Assembly (NCBI GenBank): GCA_016714905.1
Contig: JADKBW010000017.1
Span: 1 to 59,625, forward strand
DNA length: 59,625 nt
Direction of reading: 5' to 3'
Origin: Flavobacterium sp.
GTDB lineage: Bacteria; Bacteroidota; Bacteroidia; Flavobacteriales; Flavobacteriaceae
Shown here: piece after piece, positions 43,640 through 52,502 of the stretch
Position numbering within the stretch: the stretch's first letter is position 1
Layout: each line of letters starts with the position of its first letter
Made by a program: the position numbers and the translations under genes
Notes under the pieces: model-generated
What the model was told of the DNA's origin: nothing
The model's database searches: none
Seen by the model: only the letters and a program-made list of their open reading frames with translations

Positions 43640-43899
43640 GCTCGCAAACGGCGCAGAGGCGCAAAGGTTTTGATGTTAGTGAAAATGTTGTTGTTTGTTT
43701 TCCCCTCCTATGGAGGGGTGCCCGCCGCGGCGGGTGGGGTGGCTTAGCCCCGATAGAAACGGAAATCCTTTTGTGGCGCAACGCAGAACAAAAGATTGCA
43801 GTGTATAGCGGGATTAGCTCCTAAAATTCAAACCATTAAGGGATTAAGGTTTATGAAGTGTTTTAAACTTAATATTCTTAATATCTTAATGGTTGAAAC
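43640..43899. repeat. Intergenic repeats between M3 peptidase and purE
   Basis: Gene-free. It holds CCCCTCCTATGGAGGGG (43702-43718) and CCCGCCGCGGCGGG (43721-43734), two GC-rich palindromes. Then comes a reversed copy of the dispersed palindromic repeat (43744-43822, with AAATCCTTTTGTGGCG and CAGAACAAAAGATTGCAG). Last is a long imperfect hairpin CAAACCATTAAG (43831 region) pairing with CTTAATGGTTGAA (about 43880-43892), probably the purE terminator. Confidence 0.7.
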
Positions 43900-44382
43900 T
43901 TATTTTTTTAAATTTTCAGAAGATTGATTGACGCTGTCTTTCAAACTTTCTTTGTATTGTATGATTTTCGATTGGATGCTTTTGTCGTGACTTCCGATAA
44001 TTTGTGCAGCCAAAATCCCCGCGTTTTTGCCACCATTGAGCGCGACTGTTGCAACGGGAACGCCGCCTGGCATTTGCAGAATCGACAGCACGCTGTCCCA
44101 ACCGTCGATCGAATTACTAGATTTTACCGGCACGCCAATCACAGGCAACGGCGACATCGAGGCAACCATTCCCGGCAAATGTGCTGCGCCACCAGCTCCA
44201 GCAATGATGACTGCGATTCCCTTGTTATGGGCGTTTTTGCTAAAATCGAATAGTTTTTCTGGTGTGCGATGCGCTGAAACAATATCGACTTCCGTTTCGA
44301 TATCGAAACTTTTGAGGATATCGATGGCTTCTTGCATTATGGGCATGTCGGAGATACTTCCCATGACGATGGCTACTTTCAT
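43900..44382 (-). CDS. purE: N5-carboxyaminoimidazole ribonucleotide mutase
   Basis: Converts N5-CAIR to CAIR in purine synthesis. The 160 residues are the standard class I length. Seen: VAIVMGSISDMPIMQEA at 3-19, VDIVSAHRTPEKLFDF at about 33-48, AGAGGAAHLPGMVAS near 62, and GVPVKSSNSIDGWDSVLSIL with QMPGGVPVATVALNGGKNAG. A short Lys-rich tail follows. purK is 73 bases upstream on the same strand, the usual partner order purK-purE. Confidence 0.95.
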   Translation of the reverse strand: MKVAIVMGSISDMPIMQEAIDILKSFDIETEVDIVSAHRTPEKLFDFSKNAHNKGIAVIIAGAGGAAHLPGMVASMSPLPVIGVPVKSSNSIDGWDSVLSILQMPGGVPVATVALNGGKNAGILAAQIIGSHDKSIQSKIIQYKESLKDSVNQSSENLKK

Positions 44383-44455
44383 TTTAATTAATAATTAACA
44401 ATTGATAATTTTTTCCGCTTCGCTCCAAACTGTTTGGCTGCGCCTCGGGTTATAA

Positions 44456-45603
44456 TTACTCGGCAACAACACGAATCGTGTTTTTGACGCGTTCTGCGAT
44501 TTTTCTCGCTTCCTTCATATCTTCATTGACGATGGTCACGTGGCCCATTTTTCGGAACGGTCGCGTTTGCTTTTTTCCGTAGAGGTGCGGCGTGACTCCG
44601 TCGATCGCTAAGATTTCATGGATATTTTCGTACACTACATTCCCAGAAAACCCTTCTTCACCGACCAAATTCACCATGATGCCTGCCACTTTACTATCGG
44701 TATTGCCCAATGGTAAATTGAGAATGGCGCGCAGATGATTTTCGAATTGCGATGTATAACTGGCTTCTATCGAATAATGCCCGGAATTGTGCGGACGCGG
44801 CGCGACTTCATTGACCAAGATTTCATCGTCGTGTGTTTGAAACATTTCGACGGCTAATAAACCAACGGGTTCAAAAATGGCTGCGACTTGTAGCGCAATT
44901 GCCGTGGCTTTTTGAGCGACGTTCTCATCGATTCTGGCGGGACAAATGACGTATTCTACTTGATTGGCTTCGGGATGGAATTCCATTTCAACGACCGGAT
45001 AGGTTTTGATTTCACCCGAAATATTGCGAACGACAATCACCGCGAGTTCATTTTTGAAAGGGATGATTTCTTCAACGATACATTCCGTATCAGGGAGTTC
45101 GTCTAAATCAGTAGATTTTCGTATGATTTTTACACCATAACCGTCATAGCCAAATTCGGTGCATTTCCAAACCAAGGGAAATTGGAGATTTGGAAGATTT
45201 GATCTTAAACTATTGAGATTTTCAAATATTTGGAAATTTGCTGTTGGAATTTGGTGCTTGGCATATTCACTTTTCTGAACGCCTTTGTTTTGAATTTGAC
45301 GTAATGTTTTTGGAGTCGGATAGACTTGAACACCTTCGAATTCTAGTTTTTCTAACGCATCAATATTCACCAATTCAATTTCAAAAGTGAGGATGTCTAC
45401 CAGTTTTCCGAACTGATAAACTGTATCGAAGTCCATCAAATCACCTTGCACAAAAGTGTTGCAAGCTATTCTGCTTGGAGCGTCTGCACTTGGGTCGAGG
45501 ACGAAAGTTTGAATATCCCATTTCCGTGTTTCCGACAGCAGCATTTTGCCCAATTGTCCGCCACCGAGGATGCCTAATTTAAAATCGGAAGAAAGAAGTT
45601 CAT
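44456..45603 (-). CDS. purK: 5-(carboxyamino)imidazole ribonucleotide synthase
   Basis: ATP-grasp enzyme that carboxylates AIR to N5-CAIR with ATP and bicarbonate, upstream of PurE. About 382 residues. N-terminal FKLGILGGGQLGKMLLSETR, ATP-grasp text FPLVWKCTEFGYDGYGVKII and ECIVEEIIPFKNELAVIVVR, metal-binding VNEVAPRPHNSGHYSIEAS. The frame is open to 45637, but the family start MNxFSSDFKLG is matched by ATG 45603 if one base is added to the A-run 45592-45594. I therefore take 45603 as the true start, with a one-base loss just after it. Confidence 0.9.
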
Positions 45604-45718
45604 TTTGTTGACTTGTTTGCGCAAAGATAACTATCAATTAATAATTGCTCCGCCAATTCGCAAATAAATTTGCTCGGATGATAATTAATAATTGGCAAAA
45701 TCAGGAGTTATTTTGACT

Positions 45719-47353
45719 TTAGCGTCTTACAATTATTTTTTTAGTGTGATTACCTTGATTGGTGTTGATGACAAGCGTATAGACACCAACGGAAAGTTGT
45801 TGAACTGGAATACTATATTGATTATTCGTCAGCGGATTGGTAAATTTTCCCATAAATCTTCCGTCGATACTATAAATAGCAACAGAATTGATGTTCTCTA
45901 AAGCATGAATCGTGAATATCTCTAATTTTGGATTCGAATAAACAACGATTTCCTCCGTAGAATTAAACGCCTGTGAACTCAAAGCGCCGTCAGAATAGCA
46001 AGATGGAGGTACCGTATTGGCGGAATTGATGAGTTGGTTTACTTTGTTTGCTGCAAATCCTGTTGCGTTTGTGTTATCGTAAAATGTTAGGTCTAAAACA
46101 GAATTCCCCGCACCAAGCCAATCTTGCAAAATCGTTGCAAATACCCGACGATAGTCATGTTGCACAGTTTGTACTTGAAAATTATTAGTCGAAACTGCCT
46201 CACTCAAATTGATATTGGTTCCGGAAACTCCCGGAGTAACGGAACTTCCAAAAACAAACATGGGTGCAATTTCTCCATGGTCCGTACCCAATCCTCCGTT
46301 TTCTCCTGCTTTTCTTCCGAATTCTGAAAAAGTAACCGCAATAACGTCGTTGCCAACACTTTGATTATTTAAATCCGTAATAAAACTAGTAACAGCACCA
46401 GAAATTTGTGTCATCAAATCAGCATGAGTTCCTAAATGTGGCGTCGCAGTTGCAGCAACTTGCAAATTATGCGTGTCAAATCCCCCAATTTTCACCAAAT
46501 ACACTTTCGTTTGCAAGCCACCAGAGATAAATCTTGCAACAGTTTTTAGTTGATTGGACAAGCTTGTATTTGCATAAGTAACGCTATTGGTTCCCGCATT
46601 GAATGCAGCAGAAATAGTTTGTGCATAGGTATTGGTGGATGTGTCGTTGTTAAGAATAAACTGAATCAAATCACCATATTCAGAATCAGGGATTACAGTT
46701 GGAGCAGGACCGCCTAGACCATTAACAACCGAGTAAAATCCAGCTGGATCTTGTCCGTTTATATTCAGAGACATGCCATGCTCTACTTCGCCATGAAATC
46801 CTAATGAGTTTTCACTGCTTCCCAATTGTATTCCGAGAGGAAAATTGGCAGTTAGGAAATTCGCGTAATAATTTTCTAAAAATCGACCGATCCAACCACT
46901 GTCTAAGAAATTGTTGGCTTGAGTTCCGTCGCCACCTGTGAGCCATAAGTCGGTTGACTTGAAGTGGGATTTATCTTGACTTGGATAACCCACGCCTTGC
47001 ACTAATCGCATCAAGCCACTATCATACAAACTTTTAAAACCAACAAGAGAAGGATGCAATCCCACTTGATTCTCAAGGGATAAAGTGCTGTCTAAATTGA
47101 TGACGCTATTAACGCCCGAGTTGTCAAGTTTAATAGTAGGTCGCAAAGCCGCATAGGTATCGTATTGGTTTAAAGGAACTACGGTATTGATTCCGTCATT
47201 TGCGCCAGCCAATTGAATTAAGACTATTTTTTTTCCATTAATATCGGGACATGTACTCATTCCGGCCGACTGGAAAAGTGCAAAAACCTCTGTAGGTAAA
47301 AGCGACAAGACACTCGCTGTTGAGGTTAGTTTTATAAAGTTTCTTCTTTTCAT
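45719..47353 (-). CDS. DUF1501 domain protein with Tat-like signal and T9SS sorting domain
   Basis: Secreted protein of 544 residues in the DUF1501 (sulfatase-superfamily-like) family. The signal begins MKRRNFIKLTSTASVLSLLP, a twin-arginine (RRxFIK) motif. The body has KKIVLIQLAGANDGINTVVP, AVTFSEFGRKAGENGGLGTD and HGEIAPMFVFGSSV. The C-terminus from about residue 465 (VVYSNPKLEIFTIHALENIN, VAIYSIDGRFMGKF, GVYTLVINTNQGNHTKKIIV) is a T9SS type A sorting domain. So export would be by Tat, then T9SS. It forms a pair with the DUF1800 gene 47 bases upstream; this pairing is common and its function is unknown. Confidence 0.9.
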   Translation of the reverse strand: MKRRNFIKLTSTASVLSLLPTEVFALFQSAGMSTCPDINGKKIVLIQLAGANDGINTVVPLNQYDTYAALRPTIKLDNSGVNSVINLDSTLSLENQVGLHPSLVGFKSLYDSGLMRLVQGVGYPSQDKSHFKSTDLWLTGGDGTQANNFLDSGWIGRFLENYYANFLTANFPLGIQLGSSENSLGFHGEVEHGMSLNINGQDPAGFYSVVNGLGGPAPTVIPDSEYGDLIQFILNNDTSTNTYAQTISAAFNAGTNSVTYANTSLSNQLKTVARFISGGLQTKVYLVKIGGFDTHNLQVAATATPHLGTHADLMTQISGAVTSFITDLNNQSVGNDVIAVTFSEFGRKAGENGGLGTDHGEIAPMFVFGSSVTPGVSGTNINLSEAVSTNNFQVQTVQHDYRRVFATILQDWLGAGNSVLDLTFYDNTNATGFAANKVNQLINSANTVPPSCYSDGALSSQAFNSTEEIVVYSNPKLEIFTIHALENINSVAIYSIDGRFMGKFTNPLTNNQYSIPVQQLSVGVYTLVINTNQGNHTKKIIVRR

Positions 47354-47400
47354 TTTTGTAGATTTAAAAAATGAGAATGAAAATCAATCTCTAGGTTAAG

Positions 47401-49050
47401 TTAAAATATTTGGGATTCTGGGGAGCTCAATAATTTTGACAGCAACAATTTGAGTCGCGGTTCAACGACTGAGTTGTTAGCACTCGACAAGTACGTATTC
47501 CAAGCATCCGTCCAATAATAATTGACGGAACCTTGCAATAAAAAGGAGTTCATAAAATAGGCGACGCGGTCAGCATCGGGATTTTGAGCAAAAATCGCAT
47601 TACACAATTCAGTCGTTAATGCGACTGGGTCGGAAGCGTCTGAAATTAATCCTCCGTTCTGAATAACGGTCGAAATATTAATTTTTGCTGCTGTGTTCGC
47701 ATTGCCGCTAATACGATTGAAGCCGTCGAGCAAAGATTCGCCAAGACGATATCGGGCAATCAATGTGGAAGATGAAATCCAACTTCTATCAAATTCCGGC
47801 GCTTGATAATAGGCCAAATGCCCTGCTACATTTTCAGGGTCAAACAAAATCATGTTCGATCCCGTTAAAAAAGTATCATGTACAAATTTATGCCAAAACT
47901 GATTGTAGAAATTTAGTGGATCTGTCGTCGGATCTGGAATTGTCGCTTGCAAATACGTGCAAATTTCAGAAACTTGTTGTAAGGGTGATTTAATAATGGC
48001 ACCAATTGTTTCGTCTGTAGCATTACTGTCATCTAAGTCGTAAAAATGTTGACTTTCTAATAATTTCCGCACAGTCGGCGCCAGTTCGTAATTGCTATTG
48101 TAAAGCAATTGTGCTAAAGGCGTAATGATATCTGTTTCGACTTCAGGAGTGATGTTTCCTTTGACAAAATAGATATAAAGTTTACGGCAGATATTTTTAG
48201 CGGTCGCCATCTGGTTGAAAACCATTTCGACAAAGTCATTCAATTCCACATCCATTAAAATGTCACTGGTGGCCGTATTAATTGTCGTGTTATTGAAAGC
48301 GCTGCTAAACACTTTCGGATTCAAATTATGCTGGGTAAATACGTTGTAACCTTTCGGAATTCCAGTGACTGGATCAATAACCGATCGGTCATTTTTTCGT
48401 TTAAAACCCGTCAGGACTCGCGCCGCCTCTACAATATCTGCTTCCGTATAATTGGTGTAATTTCCTGGAGCTATTTGCGGGCCTTTGCCAATGGTAAAGA
48501 GCTCTAAAAATTCTCTGGCGTAATTTTCATTGGGAGAATTTTTGTTGTTGGCGGTATTGTTCAAGTACAATAGCATTGAATTGTCTAGCGTGATTTTTTT
48601 TGCCAACGTTTTATAATTTCCAAAAGCGTAGAATAAATGCAATCGAATATGATCATAAAACTCGGTCGAAGTACCCGCACCATTTGATTTTTCAACTGTA
48701 AATCGTGTCGTCAGAAAGTGGGATAATTTGTATTTTAATGTTGGAGTATTAATTGCATTATACCACCACCAACCAGAAACTAGCGACGCTTTTCTTGCTT
48801 GTGAGTTAAACGTACTTGGCAAAGCAGTTGATTCCGTCCAAAAACCATCCGGAGAAGCTGTTGGCAAAGGATCGTAGGGTGTTTGTAGAACTAATGGACT
48901 GTCTTGCAATAACAAATCTAACGCCTGTTGTGGTGTTAAAGCGGCGAATTGGTCAACCAGTGGTTTGGTATACGAAAAAGTAGCTCTTTTTAATAAGTGC
49001 TTCGCAAAAGCAGTTCCGAGCGCATTGGTATTGGGATTCAACGAGGCCAT
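47401..49050 (-). CDS. DUF1800 domain protein
   Basis: The 549 residues match DUF1800, the constant partner of DUF1501 proteins. Family text: LLKRATFSYTKPLVDQFAAL near the N-terminus, ENYAREFLELFTIGKG in the middle, VEAARVLTGFKR, and FDPENVAGHLAYYQAPEFDR toward the end. No clear signal peptide is seen at the chosen start, and none of the upstream bases gives one. It is the first gene of a two-gene operon with the DUF1501 gene. The start ATG 49050 is followed by MASLNPNTNALGTAF. Biochemical role unknown. Confidence 0.88.
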   Translation of the reverse strand: MASLNPNTNALGTAFAKHLLKRATFSYTKPLVDQFAALTPQQALDLLLQDSPLVLQTPYDPLPTASPDGFWTESTALPSTFNSQARKASLVSGWWWYNAINTPTLKYKLSHFLTTRFTVEKSNGAGTSTEFYDHIRLHLFYAFGNYKTLAKKITLDNSMLLYLNNTANNKNSPNENYAREFLELFTIGKGPQIAPGNYTNYTEADIVEAARVLTGFKRKNDRSVIDPVTGIPKGYNVFTQHNLNPKVFSSAFNNTTINTATSDILMDVELNDFVEMVFNQMATAKNICRKLYIYFVKGNITPEVETDIITPLAQLLYNSNYELAPTVRKLLESQHFYDLDDSNATDETIGAIIKSPLQQVSEICTYLQATIPDPTTDPLNFYNQFWHKFVHDTFLTGSNMILFDPENVAGHLAYYQAPEFDRSWISSSTLIARYRLGESLLDGFNRISGNANTAAKINISTVIQNGGLISDASDPVALTTELCNAIFAQNPDADRVAYFMNSFLLQGSVNYYWTDAWNTYLSSANNSVVEPRLKLLLSKLLSSPESQIF

Positions 49051-49162
49051 AAAAAAAAGGATGTAGGTTAATATGATAAAATTAGTGTTTTAATTGAATG
49101 TCAATGTATTAAGTTTATTTTTTTTTAATTTTTTATTAACAACAGTCAAGAAAGATTCTTTA

Positions 49163-49714
49163 TTACTTCATTTTTTTTAAGAGTTCCCGTGCCGCAGCTT
49201 TATAGGCAGCACTATGACTTTGATAATCTTTTTCTAAAATTATTTTTAGTTCGGGATGAATCCAATCGTACTTTTTTCCTAAATCATATAAAGTTCGCAT
49301 GGCATATGCTTTAGCAGCAACTTTTGTACTTGAAATTAACCAGTCAAAGCAAACTTCAGCAAGTTTTTCCGATTGGCTTTCACTTAATATAATTCCATTG
49401 GTTTTTTTTCGCAAGTGCGCATTCACTATCATCATCGCCACTTTTGCTGTAGGACGAATAGCGCTTTCGTCTTTTAGATTGGGTAAACAATTGCTAAAGA
49501 AATCAAGGTGATTTTGCATCCATTCGAGTTGGGCATCGGCAACAAGTTCTACAATCCAACAAGCTTTAAAGTGATACTTGTAGTTGACATCAAATGCCAT
49601 TTGTAAGAGCGCTGGAAAAATTTCAGGTCGTTTTAAAACAAAATCACGAATTTTCTCTCGAGGTTTTCGATGCGCGGAACAAAGTGCTAATTGTTCGTCT
49701 AAATCCAAATTCAT
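49163..49714 (-). CDS. All-helical HEAT-like protein, unknown
   Basis: The 183-residue protein is entirely helical with HEAT-like periodicity: SAHRKPREKIRDFVLKRPEI, LLQMAFDVNYKYHFKACWI, PTAKVAMMIVNAHLRKK, STKVAAKAYAMRTLYDLGKK. It has no catalytic motif. Similar flavobacterial proteins are sometimes labelled adenylosuccinate lyase, but I see no lyase signature (no SSxMPxKxN loop), so that label would be wrong here. It is divergent from hpt. It ends in a Lys-rich AARELLKKMK. Confidence 0.65.
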   Translation of the reverse strand: MNLDLDEQLALCSAHRKPREKIRDFVLKRPEIFPALLQMAFDVNYKYHFKACWIVELVADAQLEWMQNHLDFFSNCLPNLKDESAIRPTAKVAMMIVNAHLRKKTNGIILSESQSEKLAEVCFDWLISSTKVAAKAYAMRTLYDLGKKYDWIHPELKIILEKDYQSHSAAYKAAARELLKKMK

Positions 49715-49779
49715 TTTCTAAATATTGTTATTTTGTAAAAAAGGTCTGTTTACGTACAACTTACTACTGAATACTTTAC

Positions 49780-49787
49780 TAAATTTG
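49780..49787 (+). promoter_or_regulatory. -7 element of hpt
   Basis: TAAATTTG matches TAnnTTTG and ends 20 bases before the hpt start. The upstream element is weak. Confidence 0.6.
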
Positions 49788-49807
49788 CACCTTATAAAAA
49801 TAAAAAA

Positions 49808-50338
49808 ATGATACAACTCCACGATAAACATTTTGTGCCTTTTATTTCAAGTGAAGAAATAGATTTTGCTATCGCTAATATAGCCAAGCAAATGGACGAT
49901 GATTTTTTTGATGATGTGCCAGTTTTTGTTGGGGTTTTAAACGGATCGTTTATGGTTTTGTCCGATTTGATGAAGCATTACAGAGGGATGTGCGAAGTAT
50001 CTTTCGTCAAAATGGCGTCTTATGAAGGAACGGAATCGACCAACGAAGTTAAGCAGCTCATCGGCCTCAATGAAAATTTAGAAGGAAAAACCGTCGTAAT
50101 CGTAGAAGATATCGTCGATACAGGGAACACCATCGAAGAGCTCAAAGCCATTTTCAAAGAGAAAAAAGTAAAACACCTCAAAATCGCTACTTTATTCCTA
50201 AAACCAGACGTCTATAAAAAAGATATCAAGTTAGATTACGTCGGAATTCGAATTCCAAACAAATTTATCGTCGGCTTTGGTTTAGATTATGACGGACTAG
50301 GCAGAAACCTCAAAGACATTTATCAACTCGCAGAATAG
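49808..50338 (+). CDS. hpt: Hypoxanthine phosphoribosyltransferase
   Basis: Purine salvage enzyme that makes IMP (and GMP) from hypoxanthine (guanine) and PRPP. The 176 residues are normal. The PRPP-binding motif VVIVEDIVDTGNTIEELK is at about 96-113, the PPi loop at FVGVLNGSFMVLSDLM, and the base-binding end at KLDYVGIRIPNKFIVGFGLD. A -7 promoter element lies at 49780. It is followed by adk after a 93-base palindromic spacer. With adk and obg it makes a nucleotide-metabolism and GTPase run. Confidence 0.93.
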   Translation: MIQLHDKHFVPFISSEEIDFAIANIAKQMDDDFFDDVPVFVGVLNGSFMVLSDLMKHYRGMCEVSFVKMASYEGTESTNEVKQLIGLNENLEGKTVVIVEDIVDTGNTIEELKAIFKEKKVKHLKIATLFLKPDVYKKDIKLDYVGIRIPNKFIVGFGLDYDGLGRNLKDIYQLAE

Positions 50339-50340
50339 AA

Positions 50341-50430
50341 AAGTTGTAAGTTGTATGTTGTACGTCAAGAATGTTTAACTTACAACCTACAACCTACAAC
50401 CAAATAACCCATAACACACAACTTTTTCAC
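50341..50430. repeat. GT/AC-rich inverted repeat between hpt and adk
   Basis: GTTGTAAGTTGTATGTTGTA on the left and AACTTACAACCTACAACC on the right form a long imperfect dyad around CGTCAAGAATGTTT. The same arrangement recurs at 52432-52498. It could be a repeat-element family or a processing hairpin. Confidence 0.7.
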
Positions 50431-50431
50431 A

Positions 50432-51004
50432 ATGATCAACATCGTTCTTTTCGGAAAACCAGGTGCAGGAAAAGGCACACAAGCTGAATTTTTAAAAGGA
50501 AAATACAATTTAACCCATTTGTCAACCGGAGATATCTTCCGATACAATATCAAAAACGCAACGGGATTGGGCATGTTAGCCAAAACCTATATGGATAAAG
50601 GTGATTTGGTGCCGGATGAAGTGACCATTCAAATGTTACAAAGTGAAGTCGATAAAAACCCACAATCTAGCGGATTTTTGTTCGACGGATTCCCAAGAAC
50701 GATTGCCCAAGCAGAAGCATTAGATGCGTTTTTGGTTTCAAAAAATCAAAGTATTACCGCAACGATTGCACTCGAAGCTGATGATGAAATTTTGGTGCAA
50801 CGCCTTTTAGAACGTGGAAAAACTTCTGGCAGACCAGACGATCAAGACGAAGAAAAAATACGTAATCGATACGACGAATACAATCAAAAGACCGCGCCAC
50901 TCATGAGTTATTACCAAGCGCAAGGAAAATTTCATGCGGTAAACGGCATCGGTTCCATCGAAGAAATTACAGTGCGATTGAGTGCTGTGATCGATTCTTT
51001 ATAG
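50432..51004 (+). CDS. adk: Adenylate kinase
   Basis: Converts ATP and AMP to two ADP. The 190 residues match the short-lid type. P-loop GKPGAGKGTQ at 8-17, NMP-binding LSTGDIFRYNIKN, LFDGFPRTIAQAEALD near 87, LID start RLLERGKTSGRPDDQDEEKI. There are no zinc-lid Cys residues. The start is the ATG at 50432. Intact, and the second gene after hpt. Confidence 0.94.
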   Translation: MINIVLFGKPGAGKGTQAEFLKGKYNLTHLSTGDIFRYNIKNATGLGMLAKTYMDKGDLVPDEVTIQMLQSEVDKNPQSSGFLFDGFPRTIAQAEALDAFLVSKNQSITATIALEADDEILVQRLLERGKTSGRPDDQDEEKIRNRYDEYNQKTAPLMSYYQAQGKFHAVNGIGSIEEITVRLSAVIDSL

Positions 51005-51005
51005 A

Positions 51006-51109
51006 AGCTAATCCGGCTCTGCGCTACTATCTTTTTTGTTAATCACGCCCAGAGCAACTGAGGCGCGATCGTAAAACAAAAAAGGATAACCGCTGCGATC
51101 CGGGCTAGT
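51006..51109. repeat. Dispersed palindromic repeat, copy 5
   Basis: AGCTAATCCGGCT, CTACTATCTTTTTTGTTAATC ... GTAAAACAAAAAAGGATAAC and CGCTGCGATCCGGGCTAGT. It starts two bases after the adk stop and ends before the CNNM gene start. Confidence 0.8.
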
Positions 51110-51155
51110 CACGGTAGACGGAACATCCGTTTCACCATCAACCAAAACAAGTACA

Positions 51156-52428
51156 TTGGAAATACTGATCATTCTTTTTCTAATTCTTCTCAACGGCGTT
51201 TTTTCAATGTCCGAAATCGCCTTGATTTCTGCTCGTAAAAATCGTTTAGAATCCGCGGCGAAGAAAGGAAATGAAAATGCAAAAGTAGCCCTCGATTTAG
51301 CCAATTCACCCAATAAGTTTTTGTCGACCGTACAAATTGGGATCACCTTAATTGGAATCCTAACCGGTATTTTTAGCGGTGACAAAATTACAACCGATGT
51401 TCAACTTTTTGTCGAGGGTTTTCCTGCCACAAAACCTTATGCAGAATCTATCGCAGTTGGGATTGTAGTGCTTGTATTGACATTTTTCTCTCTCGTGCTT
51501 GGGGAATTATTACCCAAAAGAATCGGCTTGAATTATCCTGAAGCTATTGCCAAAGCAGTCGCGGTTCCGATGAAGATCATTTCGATTCTTACGCCACCAT
51601 TTATTTGGTTACTCACCGTTTCAACGGAGTTTTTACTCAAAATTTTGCGCATCAAACCATCAGCTGACGGCAAAGTAACCGAGGAAGAAATCAAAGCGAT
51701 TATCAAAGAAGGAACGGAAGGTGGAGAAGTGCAGGAAATAGAGCAAGATATTGTAGAGCGCGTGTTTCATATCGGAGATCGGAAAGTCAATTCGTTGATG
51801 ACGCATCGTAAATCGGTCGTTTTTCTACCGTTGCATGCTGATAAGAGCCAGGTTCGTGATTTAATGCTCAAAGAATTGCACTCTATTTATCCAGTGTATG
51901 ATAAGAATTTTGATGATATCATTGGTGTCGTGAACTTAAAAAATATATTCGCTCATTTCGAAAATGCTGATTTCAATTTGGCGTCGATCATGACCGAAGC
52001 GCCCTTTATCATGGAACAAACTACTGCCTATAAAGCATTGGAGAATTTCAAAAAAAGTGGCATTCACTATTCTTTTGTTTCGGATGAATATGGTGTTTTT
52101 CAAGGCGTGATAACGTTGAATGATATTTTAGAAGCGCTAGTTGGTGATGCGGCTGACTTTTATAAAGAAGATTTTCAATTGGTCGCGCGAAGACGGCACT
52201 TGGTTAGTCGACGGACATTATTCGTTGCACGACTTCTTGACGTATTTCGATTTGGATGAATTGACGAATGATTATGAAGTGAACACCGTAAGTGGTTTGA
52301 TCATGACCGAATTGTCTCGCATTCCAAAACAGGGAGAAAAATTAATTTGGCAAAAATTTGAATTAGAAGTCATTGATATGGATGGCGTTAAGATAGATAA
52401 GGTGATGGTGAAATCCTTGAGGGATTAA
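51156..52428 (+). CDS. CNNM/CorC-family (hemolysin-related) membrane protein, frameshifted
   Basis: Inner-membrane transporter-type protein of about 424 residues: CNNM transmembrane domain (MEILIILFLILLNGVFSMSE start, LGELLPKRIGLNYPEAIAKA as the DUF21 signature), two CBS domains (LMTHRKSVVFLPLHADKSQV, then IHYSFVSDEYGVFQGVITLN and DILEALVGD), and a CorC/HlyC C-terminal domain (YEVNTVSGLIMTELSRIPKQ). Near 52188 (GTCGCGCGAAGAC) one base is missing: the N-terminal frame ends shortly after, and the rest, GTWLVDGHYSLHDFLTYFDL, is in another frame from 52141. The start is TTG 51156. A role in Mg2+ or other metal efflux is inferred from the family; it is related to the gliding protein GldE, but the context does not support that name. 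Confidence 0.88.
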
Positions 52429-52431
52429 ATA

Positions 52432-52498
52432 GTTGTAGGTTGTAAGTTGTAGGTTAAACATTCTAACTTACAACGTACAACGTACAACCAACAACAAA
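52432..52498. repeat. GT/AC-rich inverted repeat between the CNNM gene and obg
   Basis: GTTGTAGGTTGTAAGTTGT and TAACTTACAACGTACAACG form a dyad around TTAAACATTC. Same family as the repeat at 50341-50430. Confidence 0.7.
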
Positions 52499-52502
52499 AA
52501 AA

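Noticed and set aside
49163..49714. Adenylosuccinate lyase
   Set aside because: The protein is only 183 residues, all helical, with none of the lyase signature; called HEAT-like of unknown function.
51156..52428. Gliding-motility gene gldE
   Set aside because: The fold is related (CNNM/CorC) but the neighbours are adk and obg, not gldD, ssb or mutY.
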